From contig CAVPNJ010000009.1 in assembly GCA_963706785.1 (NCBI GenBank), positions 124,001 to 188,000 on the forward strand: a DNA stretch of 64,000 nt. Reading direction: 5' to 3'. Shown in pieces: positions 40,075 through 49,959 of the stretch (positions are counted from its first letter, which is position 1; every line of letters begins with the position of its first letter). Source of the stretch: Pollutimonas sp963706785. GTDB taxonomy: Bacteria; Pseudomonadota; Gammaproteobacteria; Burkholderiales; Burkholderiaceae_B. The notes beneath the pieces are model-generated. The model saw nothing but the letters and a program-made list of their open reading frames with translations. It did no database searches and was not told the DNA's origin. Position numbers and translations under genes: made by a program.

Positions 40075-42575
40075 GCAACCTCCCGTAGGGATACCAGCGG
40101 AGGCGTCCGCAGCACGCCAGCTAAAGCGATGCTGCCACCAATTGACGATGCGAGCATGCCAAAACCAATACCGGCAGCCCAAGGCCACCACGATAATGTC
40201 AGGGTGAAGTCGAAAACCTGTTCGGCCAGCACCCAGGCTATGGCCACTGCACCAAATGAAGCCAATAGCCCTGCCATGGCGCCGAGCACCAGTAGCTCGA
40301 TACGCATGGCGGCCATTAACTGTTTGCCACTCGCGCCCAATGCCCGTAAAACAGCGACTTCGTGCATACGCTCATCGCGAGTAGAAAACAAGGCGGCTCC
40401 AAGGACCAGAACCCCGGCCAGCACGGTGAACAAGAACAGGAATTGCACTGCCTGGACCACTTGATCCAGCACGTGTTGCACTTGACCCAATATCGACCCC
40501 ACATCGAAAATAGTTAGGTTGGGGAACGCACGGACCAGGTCCTGGGTAAGGGTCCCATTCGAGCCCTTGACATGAATTGAGGTCATAAAGGTGGCTGGAG
40601 CATCTTTCAATACTGCGGGGCTCATGATAGCGAAAAAATTGGCCTGGAAAGAATCCCATTTCACTTCTCGAATCCCGCTTACCGTCACCACGACGGGACG
40701 TCCGGCAACGTCGAACGTGAGCCTGTCGTTCAATTGCACGTTTAGCGTTTTGGCCAGCCCGCTTTCGAGCGAAACTTCGGGCTTTTCAGGATCGAGCCAC
40801 CGGCCTCGGGAGATCTTGTTGCTCGTCGGTAGACTGTCAGCATAGGAAAGGTTGAACTCGCGATCAACGAGGCGCTTAGCCCTGTCGTCGGTATAGTGGT
40901 CGGGATCAACTGGCTGCTCGTTGATGGCGAGCAATCGGCCACGAACCATAGGCGACAGGCCGGCCTCTGCAATTCCGGCCTGCTTCAGCCTTGCGGATAC
41001 CGCGAGGCGTTGATCCGGCTGGATGTTAATAAGAAAGGTGTTTGGCGCATCAGGCGGCAGCGTACTTTGCCACCCATGCAGTAAATCGGTACGAGTTATT
41101 GCCAGCAACAGTAGGATCATGAGCCCCATCGATAGCGAGCAAAGCTGGGTAACCGTCAGCGCTCGCCGGCGAGCCATGCCCGCCAACGCAAAGCGCAAGG
41201 CGGCGTGGCCATGGACGCGATAGCGCATGAAACCGAGGCCTCGTACCATGACATAGGCCAGCGCGGCAAAGAGAAAAAAGGCCACCAAGAAACCAGCTGC
41301 GACAACGAGGCTAAGTCGTATATCGCCGGAAATCCATACAATCAGCAGAAAGAAGGCGACAAGCCCGAGACCATAAGCGGGCCAGCGTCGGACCAGCGTA
41401 ATTGACCCATCCCGCCGCAAGACACGTGCAGGCGGAACCTGACGTAAAGCAGACAATGGGGGCAAGGCGAATCCCAGCAGTAATAACAAACCCGTGACCT
41501 GCCCCTGGAGCAGCGGTCGCCACGAAGCCTGGGGCAAACTGGTATCAAGCCATGAAGCCGCCATGACCACTAACACCTGATGCACCAGGTATCCTGCCAT
41601 CGCACCTATCGTCGAAGCGATCAGCGCCAACAATACGAACTGCACCCATAGCATCATGGTCAATTGCGACTTGCTGGCGCCCAGACAACGCATGATTGCT
41701 ATCCCGTCCTGATGACGCAGGCTGAATCGTCGCGCGGCCAAGGCGACGGCAACCGCGGCAATCATGACAGTAAGCAAAGCCACTAAAATCAGAAACTGAT
41801 GTGCCCGATTTAAAGCGCGCTGTACTTCTGGCCGATTGGTTTCCAAAGAGCTTAGCTTTTGGCCGCGCTTCATGTGCGTGTCAAGCCAGCCCCGGTACAA
41901 CTTGATCGCAGCCGGCTCGCCGGCCGCCAGCAATTGATAGCTCACGCGGCTTCCCGGGGAAATCAGGCCTGTGGCCGGCAAATCGGAAAGCCCGATCATT
42001 ACACGGGGCGCGACGTTCACAAATTGCATGCCGCGGTCAGGCTCGTAGGTGATGACCCTGACAACTTTCAATGAAGAATCCCCGACGGCAACCTTGTCGC
42101 CCAACGAGATGCCCAGCATCCCTAAAACTTGCGCATCCACCCACGCAGTGCCCGGCGCGGGCACTTGCCCGACCGCCACCCCTTTGCCCGCAGGAGTATC
42201 CGACAAACGCAGTTGACCGCGCAAGGGGTATCCTTGAGACACGGCTTTTAGAGCAACCAGCTGGGCTCGATCACCGCCACTGATCATGGACGGAAATTGC
42301 AACGTTTGTGCTGTATCCAGGCGCAATGCGCGAGCACGCTCGATAAAATCGGCCGGAATGGGGGCATCCGATTGAAGCGCGAGGTCGCCGCCCAGCATTT
42401 GGGCCGAGTCACGCTCTAGCGCCCTGCCTACGCGATCGGCTAGAAAACCCACACTGGTGACCGCGGCAACCGCGATTACCAATGCCAGCACCAAAAGACG
42501 TATCTCGCCCGACTGCCAGTCGCGCAATAAAGCGCGCACCCCTAGCCGCATATTGGAAAATCTGCTGGAACACAT
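40071..42575 (-). CDS. Large FtsX-like ABC transporter permease (YbbP type)
   Basis: An 834-residue inner-membrane protein with two FtsX/MacB core domains. An N-terminal helix (LVLALVIAVAAVTSVGFLAD) precedes a large periplasmic region (about 45-255). Membrane clusters follow at about 258-480 and, after a second periplasmic region, at about 710-825, ending PLVSLREVA. This matches YbbP, the partner of the YbbA ATPase (lysophospholipase/lipoprotein type), but no ATPase gene lies beside it here. It overlaps kdkA by 4 bases and follows the TauE/SafE gene by 4 bases. Confidence 0.87.
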   Translation of the reverse strand: MCSSRFSNMRLGVRALLRDWQSGEIRLLVLALVIAVAAVTSVGFLADRVGRALERDSAQMLGGDLALQSDAPIPADFIERARALRLDTAQTLQFPSMISGGDRAQLVALKAVSQGYPLRGQLRLSDTPAGKGVAVGQVPAPGTAWVDAQVLGMLGISLGDKVAVGDSSLKVVRVITYEPDRGMQFVNVAPRVMIGLSDLPATGLISPGSRVSYQLLAAGEPAAIKLYRGWLDTHMKRGQKLSSLETNRPEVQRALNRAHQFLILVALLTVMIAAVAVALAARRFSLRHQDGIAIMRCLGASKSQLTMMLWVQFVLLALIASTIGAMAGYLVHQVLVVMAASWLDTSLPQASWRPLLQGQVTGLLLLLGFALPPLSALRQVPPARVLRRDGSITLVRRWPAYGLGLVAFFLLIVWISGDIRLSLVVAAGFLVAFFLFAALAYVMVRGLGFMRYRVHGHAALRFALAGMARRRALTVTQLCSLSMGLMILLLLAITRTDLLHGWQSTLPPDAPNTFLINIQPDQRLAVSARLKQAGIAEAGLSPMVRGRLLAINEQPVDPDHYTDDRAKRLVDREFNLSYADSLPTSNKISRGRWLDPEKPEVSLESGLAKTLNVQLNDRLTFDVAGRPVVVTVSGIREVKWDSFQANFFAIMSPAVLKDAPATFMTSIHVKGSNGTLTQDLVRAFPNLTIFDVGSILGQVQHVLDQVVQAVQFLFLFTVLAGVLVLGAALFSTRDERMHEVAVLRALGASGKQLMAAMRIELLVLGAMAGLLASFGAVAIAWVLAEQVFDFTLTLSWWPWAAGIGFGMLASSIGGSIALAGVLRTPPLVSLREVA

Positions 42576-42579
42576 AGTG

Positions 42580-43356
42580 TCAGGCCTTTATCAGCAACAA
42601 AACCATGATAATCAACAGCATACAGGCAAAGGCCAGTTTCAGCCGGGGCTCGGGTAATGAGTACGCGAGTTTCACGCCATACGGTACAAAGAAAACACTA
42701 CCGATCGCCATGGGAATTCCCACCTGCCAATCTGCCTGTCCGTGCGCGGCGTACGTAAACAGCGCAACAAACGTTCCCGGGATCACCATGGTCAAGGCTA
42801 GGGCTTGCGCTCCAGTCTGAGTCAGTCGAAATACAGTGGTCAGTAGCGGTACTACCAATACAGAGCCACCGACACCGAAAATTCCGCCGGCCAGACCTGC
42901 GATCGTTCCAATGAGGCCGAACCATCCCTTGTGAAAATCTTCTACTTGACGACGGGGCTTCTGTGGCCGCCCTTTTTGACTCGAGCGACGACTCTGGTAG
43001 AAGTAAAAAAGCGCAATGCACAAAACGAAGCCCGCATATATTCGACGCAACAAGCCAGGATCGATACCCAGGGCGAACTGCGCTCCGATCCAGGTAAATA
43101 CGATAGAGCCAGCGGCTCCCGCGCCGGCTGCCGGAAGATTTATTTTGGCTTTCTGGTTGTACTGACGTACCGTTAAAAGCACGGCTGGCAGCACCATGAT
43201 CAGCGCAGTACCCTGCGCTGCCTGTTGATCCATATTCAGTACCAGACCTAACAAGGGAATCGCCAGCAGCCCACCCCCTATACCCAGCGCACCACCTGCA
43301 AACCCAATTAGGGCGCCCGACAACAGACACCCTGCCACTACTACATACCAGTCCAA
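42580..43356 (-). CDS. TauE/SafE family sulfite exporter-like permease
   Basis: A 258-residue predicted inner-membrane protein with seven or eight membrane segments and the two half-repeats of the TauE/SafE family. The first is LIGFAGGALGIGGGLLAIPLLGLVLN (about 17-42), and the second LIGTIAGLAGGIFGVGGSVLVVPLLTT (about 152-178). Members export sulfite, sulfoacetate or related anions, but many are uncharacterised. It lies between radA (9 bases downstream of its stop) and the FtsX-like permease (4-base gap), so the cluster is probably co-transcribed. Substrate unknown. Confidence 0.9.
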   Translation of the reverse strand: MDWYVVVAGCLLSGALIGFAGGALGIGGGLLAIPLLGLVLNMDQQAAQGTALIMVLPAVLLTVRQYNQKAKINLPAAGAGAAGSIVFTWIGAQFALGIDPGLLRRIYAGFVLCIALFYFYQSRRSSQKGRPQKPRRQVEDFHKGWFGLIGTIAGLAGGIFGVGGSVLVVPLLTTVFRLTQTGAQALALTMVIPGTFVALFTYAAHGQADWQVGIPMAIGSVFFVPYGVKLAYSLPEPRLKLAFACMLLIIMVLLLIKA

Positions 43357-43365
43357 GCTGTACCC

Positions 43366-44718
43366 CTATCTTAAGCGTTCGATGGCTGATTCAATGCGAT
43401 CAACCGCCCAGATCTCCAGTCCCTCAATGGACTGTCTTGGAGCATTCGCTTTCGGGATAAGAGCAACGCTGAAACCCAGTTTTGCTGCCTCTTTAAGGCG
43501 TTCCTGACCTCTGGGCGCTGGCCGGATTTCGCCCGCGAGGCCGACCTCGCCGAAAACAATGAGACCTTTGGGCAGAGGCTTGTCGCGCAACGACGAGATG
43601 ATCGCGAGCAAGACTGCGAGGTCGGCCGCAGGCTCAGTAATCTTCACACCACCCACGGCATTGACGAAAACATCCTGATCGAATGTGACTACGCCTGCAT
43701 GCCTATGAAGGACGGCCAACAACATGGCCAGTCGGGTTCCTTCCAAACCTACGGACAATCGGCGCGGGTTGGGCACATGGGCAGTATCGACCAGTGCCTG
43801 TATCTCGACCAGCAAGGGCCGTGTACCTTCTTGGGTCGCCATGACACAGGAACCGGCCACATTCTGTTCATGTTGCGACAAGAACAGGGCCGACGGATTA
43901 GCCACCCCGCGCAAGCCGCGGTCGGTCATCGCGAAAACGCCAAGCTCGTTGACGGCACCAAACCGGTTCTTGAAGGCGCGTATGAGGCGGAAAGCGGAAT
44001 GAGTGTCGCCCTCGAAATACAAGACGGTATCGACAATATGCTCCAGGACCCTCGGGCCTGCCAAGGTGCCGTCTTTGGTAACGTGCCCAATCAGGACGAT
44101 GGTGGTGCCAGTTTGCTTGGCCAAGCGCGTTAATTGGGCGGCGCATTCGCGCACTTGCGATACCGAGCCCGGCGCAGCGCTAAGCTCGCTGGAATACAGT
44201 GTTTGTATTGAATCTATGACCGCCACACTGGGGCGCTGTTCCATTAAAGCGGTCATGATGGCCTCGAGGCGAATTTCGGCCAGCAGATTGACGTCGCTTG
44301 TTGCCAGTTCGAGGCGCCGCGCACGAAGAGCAATTTGCTCGGCAGATTCTTCGCCTGTAACGTACAGCACCTTGACTACGTGTGAGAGCGACACCAATGC
44401 CTGCAGGAGCAGGGTCGATTTGCCGATACCCGGATCGCCCCCGATAAGGACGACCGCGCCGGTAACCAAGCCACCGCCCAACACCCGATCAAACTCCGTA
44501 ATTCCGGTGGGCTGGCGCGGCAGCTCGCGCGCCTCGATTTCCGCGAGGCTTTGTATGGGGCTGGCTCCGGCCAGCGGTGCAAAACGATGCGTCGCGATCC
44601 CAGGATCGCGGGATTCCTGCAGAGTATTCCAGGCGTTGCAATGTGGGCACTTACCCTCCCATTTTGGGCAACTACCCCCGCACTCGGTGCAAACAAATAA
44701 AGTTTTTGATTTGGCCAT
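43366..44718 (-). CDS. radA: DNA repair protein RadA
   Basis: RecA-like ATPase that promotes branch migration and recombination-intermediate processing. The 450 residues contain an N-terminal zinc finger CTECGGSCPKWEGKCPHC (about 10-27), Walker A GGDPGIGKSTLLLQ (about 94), the RadA-specific KNRFG motif (about 252) and a C-terminal Lon-protease-like domain (about 330-450, VGGVKITEPAADLAVLLAI). Every family mark is intact. It is followed by the TauE/SafE gene 9 bases later. Upstream, the short-chain dehydrogenase stop is 28 bases away. Confidence 0.97.
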   Translation of the reverse strand: MAKSKTLFVCTECGGSCPKWEGKCPHCNAWNTLQESRDPGIATHRFAPLAGASPIQSLAEIEARELPRQPTGITEFDRVLGGGLVTGAVVLIGGDPGIGKSTLLLQALVSLSHVVKVLYVTGEESAEQIALRARRLELATSDVNLLAEIRLEAIMTALMEQRPSVAVIDSIQTLYSSELSAAPGSVSQVRECAAQLTRLAKQTGTTIVLIGHVTKDGTLAGPRVLEHIVDTVLYFEGDTHSAFRLIRAFKNRFGAVNELGVFAMTDRGLRGVANPSALFLSQHEQNVAGSCVMATQEGTRPLLVEIQALVDTAHVPNPRRLSVGLEGTRLAMLLAVLHRHAGVVTFDQDVFVNAVGGVKITEPAADLAVLLAIISSLRDKPLPKGLIVFGEVGLAGEIRPAPRGQERLKEAAKLGFSVALIPKANAPRQSIEGLEIWAVDRIESAIERLR

Positions 44719-44746
44719 GCAGCCAGTTTAACCGGCCACGGCGTTT

Positions 44747-45463
44747 TTATCGGCCGCCAAGACTGCCGCCGCCGTCCACACCAAGGACCTGTCCGGTTAT
44801 AAAACCGGCCTCGTCTCCGAGCAGGAAAGTGACCGCGGCGGCCACGTCGCCCGGCTGACCGAATCGGCCCATGGGTATCGAAGAGAGCGCCTTTTTTTCA
44901 TCGTCGCCCCCTGGCGGATGCGCAGCACGAAATAGTTCGGTATCGATGGGACCGGGCGATACGGCATTCACCGTTATGCCATAAGGCGCCAGTTCGAGCG
45001 CCCAAGTCTTGGTACAGCCAACGAGCGCACTTTTGGCGGCAGAGTAACTTGTACGATTGACCGCCCCATGAGTTACACGACTGCATATATTGACAATGCG
45101 TCCCTCTTTACGCGCTTTCATGGAGGGAATGAAAGCTTGAGTGACCTGCACGGCCACCCTTACGTTCAAATCAAACGCGTGGTAAAGAGAGGCGAGGTCA
45201 ATCTCGCCCAACGGTTCAGGCAGGACAATGCCAACATTATTTACCACGGCGTCGACAGGATACTTTTCGCGGATAACGCGCAAGACATCTTCGGTTTCCC
45301 CCGCATTATTCAAGTCACACGAATAAAGATACCCTGGGAAATCGATCTCTTGGGTGTGACGGGCCAGGCCGACCACATGACAGCCCAGATCGGCCAACCG
45401 CCTGCTGATCGCCCAGCCGATTCCCTTTGTAGCGCCCGTTACCAGCACACATTTATTCTTCAC
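44747..45463 (-). CDS. Short-chain dehydrogenase/reductase (FabG-like)
   Basis: NAD(P)-dependent oxidoreductase of the classical SDR family, 238 residues from the chosen start. Cofactor loop VTGATKGIG (about 7), NNVG (about 80), catalytic Tyr-Lys SYSAAKS (about 147) and PGPIDTELF (about 177) are present, ending in the usual GQVLGVDGGGSLGGR. I start at the GTG at 45463 because AAAGGA lies 6 bases upstream and the protein then begins with the first beta strand; an ATG at 45517 would add 18 unrelated residues. The substrate is unknown: it resembles FabG, but isolated copies serve many pathways. Confidence 0.85.
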   Translation of the reverse strand: MKNKCVLVTGATKGIGWAISRRLADLGCHVVGLARHTQEIDFPGYLYSCDLNNAGETEDVLRVIREKYPVDAVVNNVGIVLPEPLGEIDLASLYHAFDLNVRVAVQVTQAFIPSMKARKEGRIVNICSRVTHGAVNRTSYSAAKSALVGCTKTWALELAPYGITVNAVSPGPIDTELFRAAHPPGGDDEKKALSSIPMGRFGQPGDVAAAVTFLLGDEAGFITGQVLGVDGGGSLGGR

Positions 45464-45564
45464 TCGATTTCCTTTTGAGGGTCTGTCGACATAGCTATCC
45501 GGTGAGTTTAACGACAAGCGCCAGAATGCAGGATTAAACTCTAATTTAAAGCGGGATGCTGCAA

Positions 45565-46692
45565 TTAGGTGATGATTTTAGGCACGCGCGGGGCGAGCGC
45601 ACAGAGAAGTTCATAACCAATTGTGTCTGCTGCCGCCGCGACTTCATCGACCGAAGGGCCGCCTTCGCCCCAAAGTACCACTGACGATCCGACCCGAGCC
45701 TGCGGTATTGGGGTTAGATCGACCGCTAACATATCCATCGATACGCGTCCAAGCAAACGCGTGCGTACGCCCTCTACCGTAATCGGAGTACCGGTCCTGG
45801 CATGACGCGGATAGCCGTCGGCATAGCCACAGGCCACTATGCCAATCCGCATGGAAGCCGATGAAACGAAGGTGTAGCCATAGCCGATGGCCTGTCCGGT
45901 TGAGATGCTGCGCACGCTAATCAGCTTCGCGGCCAGTGTCATGGCCGGAATCAAGCCAAGATCGGCGGCGGATTTGTCGAAAAAAGGCGAAGAACCGTAC
46001 AGACAGATACCTGGCCTGACCCATTGCTCCTGCTGGTCGGGTACGGATTCCCACAAGCCTGGAGCCAAGGTAGCGGCAGAATTACACAGACTGACTTTGC
46101 CCGGCAGGCCTTGTGTTACCTGCTCAAACATACGTAACTGCTGCTCTGTAATAAACGCGTCGTCATCGGCACGTGCGAAATGCGTCATTTTGCCCAGGGA
46201 GCCGAGAATGCCACGCGCCTGAAGGGCTTGAGCCTGGCTGTAAGCCGCCAGGTAATCTTTGGTCGAAAATCCAAGACGATTCATGCCTGTATTAAGCTTT
46301 ATCAAGGCGTCAATTGGCTCGGAATTGCGAGATGAAGACAGCATATCAAGCTGCTCCTGGCAATGCACTGTCGTCGTCAGCCGATGACGCACCATGGTAT
46401 CGATATCGGCGGGCTCAAAGAAGCCCTCGAGCAGCAATATGGGTTTGGTCCAGCCTGCTTGGCGGCAGCGCACCGCTTCGTCAAGGTCAAGCATGGCAAG
46501 GCCTTCGGCATCGCGAAAACCGCTGATTGCGTTTTCGATTCCGTGTCCGTACGCGTTCGCCTTGATGACGGCCCAGATGCTGGGTCGCTGACGGCCAGCA
46601 GACAGGCCGCCGTCGGTTAATTGCTGGGCAACGATACGTAGGTTATGACTTAATGACGACAAAGATATCGTCGCCGAGATTGGACGTGGCAT
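45565..46692 (-). CDS. alr: Alanine racemase
   Basis: PLP enzyme that makes D-alanine for peptidoglycan. The 375 residues have the PLP-lysine motif WAVIKANAYGHG (about 41-52), GMNRLGFS (about 143) and AIGYGYTFVS with the second catalytic Tyr (about 266), ending in the family's C-terminal beta domain (RLLGRVSMDMLAVDLT). I start at the ATG at 46692, since GGGGAG lies 4 bases upstream; the TTG at 46704 is less likely. It is divergent from hpnC. A 101-base gap separates it from the SDR gene. Confidence 0.95.
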   Translation of the reverse strand: MPRPISATISLSSLSHNLRIVAQQLTDGGLSAGRQRPSIWAVIKANAYGHGIENAISGFRDAEGLAMLDLDEAVRCRQAGWTKPILLLEGFFEPADIDTMVRHRLTTTVHCQEQLDMLSSSRNSEPIDALIKLNTGMNRLGFSTKDYLAAYSQAQALQARGILGSLGKMTHFARADDDAFITEQQLRMFEQVTQGLPGKVSLCNSAATLAPGLWESVPDQQEQWVRPGICLYGSSPFFDKSAADLGLIPAMTLAAKLISVRSISTGQAIGYGYTFVSSASMRIGIVACGYADGYPRHARTGTPITVEGVRTRLLGRVSMDMLAVDLTPIPQARVGSSVVLWGEGGPSVDEVAAAADTIGYELLCALAPRVPKIIT

Positions 46693-46814
46693 GACTCTCC
46701 CCAATGGAAAACGAAGTCTAAACCAGTTAACGCGGCTACGCTGACCAATTGTGGAAATTCATCCGGCGGCCCGGTTCAATTCAACCCTGCACGCATGACT
46801 TATACTCACCCCCT

Positions 46815-47642
46815 ATGGCCGTTGATCATTACGAAAACTTCCCTGTTGCATCTTTACTGCTGCCGCGTCGACTGCGTACGCCTGTACGGAATATATACCG
46901 CTACGCACGCAGTGCAGATGACATAGCGGATGAAGGCTTTGCTACGGTCGAACAGCGTCTTGAACAGTTGGCAGGCTATCGGGCCGCTTTGAAGCAGATC
47001 CAGGCGGGCCGCCTGACGCTGTCACCCGACGATCCAAGAACGCCGGTTTTCGACCCCTTAAGTCAATCCATCGGTCAATACTCTTTGCCGATAGAACCTT
47101 TCTTCGACTTGATCTCTGCCTTCGAGCAAGACGTCACGACGACACGCTACGCCGACGACGCCGAGCTGCTGGACTATTGTCGGCGGTCTGCGAACCCGGT
47201 AGGTCGATTAATGTTGCATTTATATCAGCGCACATCGCTTCAAGACGTGACCGAAGCCGATGCCATTTGTACCGGCTTGCAATTAACCAATTTTTGGCAG
47301 GATGTCGCCATCGATTGGCAAAAAGAACGCATATATATTCCGCAAGAAAAACTGGACCGGTATGGGGTAACAGAAAAGGATATTGCGGGGCAACGCCACG
47401 CTAGCTCAGCCTGGAGGAATTTAATGCAGGCTCAGGTGCAACAGGCTCGTGAACTGCTTATTTCTGGACTGCCTTTAACCCGACGGCTACCGGGACGCAT
47501 CGGCTTCGAATTAAAGCTCGTAGTCCATGGGGGTTTGCGTATCCTTGATCGCCTTGACCAATTACACTATGACATGTTCTTTCATCGCCCAACGCTGCAC
47601 AAGAGCGATTGGATTTTGCTGTTCTGGCGCGCACTAAGCTAG
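46815..47642 (+). CDS. hpnC: Hydroxysqualene synthase HpnC
   Basis: Second step of the bacterial HpnCDE route to squalene: converts presqualene diphosphate to hydroxysqualene. The 275-residue all-helical trans-isoprenyl synthase fold has YARSADDIADEG (first Asp-rich motif, about 31-42) and LTNFWQDVAIDWQKERIYIP (second Asp-rich motif, about 160-179). HpnC is recognised by HYENFPVASLLLPRRLR at the N-terminus and by being first in hpnCDE. I start at the ATG at 46815; the in-frame TTG at 46749 is unlikely. It is divergent from alr. Confidence 0.92.
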   Translation: MAVDHYENFPVASLLLPRRLRTPVRNIYRYARSADDIADEGFATVEQRLEQLAGYRAALKQIQAGRLTLSPDDPRTPVFDPLSQSIGQYSLPIEPFFDLISAFEQDVTTTRYADDAELLDYCRRSANPVGRLMLHLYQRTSLQDVTEADAICTGLQLTNFWQDVAIDWQKERIYIPQEKLDRYGVTEKDIAGQRHASSAWRNLMQAQVQQARELLISGLPLTRRLPGRIGFELKLVVHGGLRILDRLDQLHYDMFFHRPTLHKSDWILLFWRALS

Positions 47643-47700
47643 GTTTTTTTTCAAGACCGACCAACAGCAACGCCTTACCTGAGCCTCGCTACGACACCGC

Positions 47701-48565
47701 ATGACTCCCGACGAATATTGCCAGAGCAAAGCTGCCCAAAGCGGCTCCAGTTTCTATTACGCCTTCTTGTTTTTGCCCCCGGAACGGCGCAGGGCGATTA
47801 CCGCCCTGTATGCGTTTTGCCGTGAGGTCGACGATGTCGTCGACGAGAGCAACGAACCGTCAGTAGCGCGGATGAAACTGGCATGGTGGCGCACGCAAAT
47901 CGAACGACTGTACGCAGGGCCACGCCGAACACCCTGTGATGCAGGCACTCGCACCACATATTAAAACCTACGATTTACGAGCAGACCGTCTGCATGCCAT
48001 CGTTGAAGGCATGGAGATGGATCTCGATCAAACCCGCTACCTAGACTGGCCCGGTTTACGCAAATATTGTTGGCACGCCGCAGGAGTAGTGGGCGAGCTG
48101 TCCGCCAGTATTTTCGGCTATACACAGCCCGAGACACTGATTTACGCTGAAAAACTCGGACTGGCTTTTCAGCTTACCAACATCATCCGCGATGTAGGCG
48201 ATGACGCGCGGCGCGGCCGAATTTACCTGCCGGTCGATGACATGCAAAAATTTAACGTCAAGGCGTCCGAAATTATCGACCGCCAACATTCGGATCGTTT
48301 CGTCGAGCTAATGCGCTTTCAAACCGAGAGAGCCCGTCAATGCTACCGCGACGCCATGCAGGCACTCCCGGAAGCCGACCGTCGAGCGCAACGCCCCGGC
48401 CTCATGATGGCTGCTATTTACCACGCCCTGCTGCATGAAATCGAACGCGACAACTGGCAGGTGCTAGATCAACGCATCTCTCTGACGCCGATTCGAAAAT
48501 TTTGGCTGGCCTGGAAAGTCTGGGTCGGCGGTGGTCGCGGTCTGATTAAGCGCCTGAGCCAATGA
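47701..48565 (+). pseudogene. hpnD: Presqualene diphosphate synthase HpnD, frame broken once
   Basis: First step of the HpnCDE route: condenses two farnesyl diphosphates to presqualene diphosphate. The start (SSFYYAFLFLPPERRRAITALYAFCREVDDVVDE, about 15-48) has the first Asp-rich motif. The rest, in another frame, has FQLTNIIRDVGDDARRGRIYLP. Removing one G from the GGG at 47917-47919 joins IERLYAG to AEHPVMQALAPHIKTY and gives a normal 287-residue protein. It is read as one gene with a single-base insertion. Its stop overlaps the hpnE start (ATGA), and it follows hpnC by 58 bases. Confidence 0.88.
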
Positions 48566-49938
48566 ATATAGCAGTCGTCGGCGCGGGTTGGGCCGGCTTG
48601 AGCGCCGCCGTCCGGCTCCGGCAAAAAGGGTTTTCAGTGGTCGTGTTCGAAGCTTCTCGCACCCTGGGAGGTCGCGCAAGGCGTGTGCATTCGCGCACAT
48701 TGAACACCTGCATTGACAACGGCCAACACATATTGCTGGGCGCGTACAGCGAAACGCTTGCCCTTATGACGACGCTGGGCCTGGATAGCTCTGCCTTGCT
48801 GCATCGAGCTCCGCTGGCGCTCAAGTCAATTGACGACGGCTTCGCATTGCATGTTGGCTCTATGCCCGCCCCCTTGCACCTATTCTGCGCAATCATGACG
48901 GCCCGAGGCTTGAGCATTATTGAGCGGATACGCATCATTACGCTTACAAGGCGACTGCAAAGCCGTAACTGGAAGGTAACGGCCGGCATGACCGTTGCAG
49001 AATGGCTGGATCAGGGTCAGCAATCTGCTCAAGTGATACGGAAATTTTGGCAACCTTTATGCCTTGCAGCCCTGAATACACCGGTGCAGGATGCCTGCGC
49101 TCAACTTTTTGCCCGTGTCTTGCAAGACAGCCTTGGCGGGGCTAAAGAAGCATGCGACGTACTCATCCCCCGCGTGGACTTGTCGCAGCTGTGGCCCGAC
49201 CATGTTGAGCGCTTTGCACCTGATGGACCAGCGACCTTGTCGATACGCCGCGGGAACGCGATCAGACATTTAGCAACGACGCCGACGCAGGTAGAACTTA
49301 ATGGCATAGGCTTCGATGCAATCGTCGTCGCCGGAAACGCTCCTTCGACCCATCGACTTCTTCAGCAGCTAGAGCCCACACAGGACGGCGAGCGTTATCT
49401 CGCCTCGCTGGCCCAATACACCTACATACCCATCGCCACGCTGACACTACAGCTGGAACGCCCTTGGCACTTGCCCGCGCCAATGCTCCTATTGACTGAC
49501 AAGCCCGAGCAATTGCAGTTCGGACAATGGCTTTTCGACCGCAGTTCAATTATGCCCACCTCGGGACCTCAGCCGCCTGAAGTATCGGGCAAACAAGCTA
49601 GCGCCGCTTGCCAGATTAATATTGTGATCAGTGACGCGCGGTCGATGATGAAGTACCCCCTGGGCGACGTCGTCGCGGCGATTATCACCCAGGTGCAAGA
49701 GCAAAGCCGGCAACTGGCTCCTATGCCCGCCATAGTCGGCCATGAAGTGATTGTGGAAAAGCGCGCCACTTTCGCCGCCGTACCCGGGTTGAGGCGGCCC
49801 TCGAACGACACACCTTGGCCGCGCGTATGGGTGGCGGGTGACTGGACAGACACTGACTACCCTGCCGTATTGGAGGGCGCAGTACGCAGCGGCCGCGATG
49901 CCGCCGATGCCGTTCAGCGCGCCTTCGGCAGCACTTAG
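48562..49938 (+). CDS. hpnE: Hydroxysqualene dehydroxylase HpnE
   Basis: FAD-dependent last step of the HpnCDE route, removing the hydroxyl to yield squalene. The 458 residues open with the dinucleotide fold VVGAGWAGLSAAVRL and a following FEASRTLGGRARR (about 3-40), an amine-oxidase/desaturase-type FAD signature. They close with VWVAGDWTDTDYPAVLEGAVRSGRDAADAV (about 420-450), the FAD-contact segment. It overlaps hpnD by ATGA. No squalene-hopene cyclase gene is present in the window, so the end product could be hopanoids made elsewhere in the genome or squalene itself. Confidence 0.92.
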   Translation: MNIAVVGAGWAGLSAAVRLRQKGFSVVVFEASRTLGGRARRVHSRTLNTCIDNGQHILLGAYSETLALMTTLGLDSSALLHRAPLALKSIDDGFALHVGSMPAPLHLFCAIMTARGLSIIERIRIITLTRRLQSRNWKVTAGMTVAEWLDQGQQSAQVIRKFWQPLCLAALNTPVQDACAQLFARVLQDSLGGAKEACDVLIPRVDLSQLWPDHVERFAPDGPATLSIRRGNAIRHLATTPTQVELNGIGFDAIVVAGNAPSTHRLLQQLEPTQDGERYLASLAQYTYIPIATLTLQLERPWHLPAPMLLLTDKPEQLQFGQWLFDRSSIMPTSGPQPPEVSGKQASAACQINIVISDARSMMKYPLGDVVAAIITQVQEQSRQLAPMPAIVGHEVIVEKRATFAAVPGLRRPSNDTPWPRVWVAGDWTDTDYPAVLEGAVRSGRDAADAVQRAFGST

Positions 49939-49959
49939 TTGCGCAGCGTAATCGCTGTT

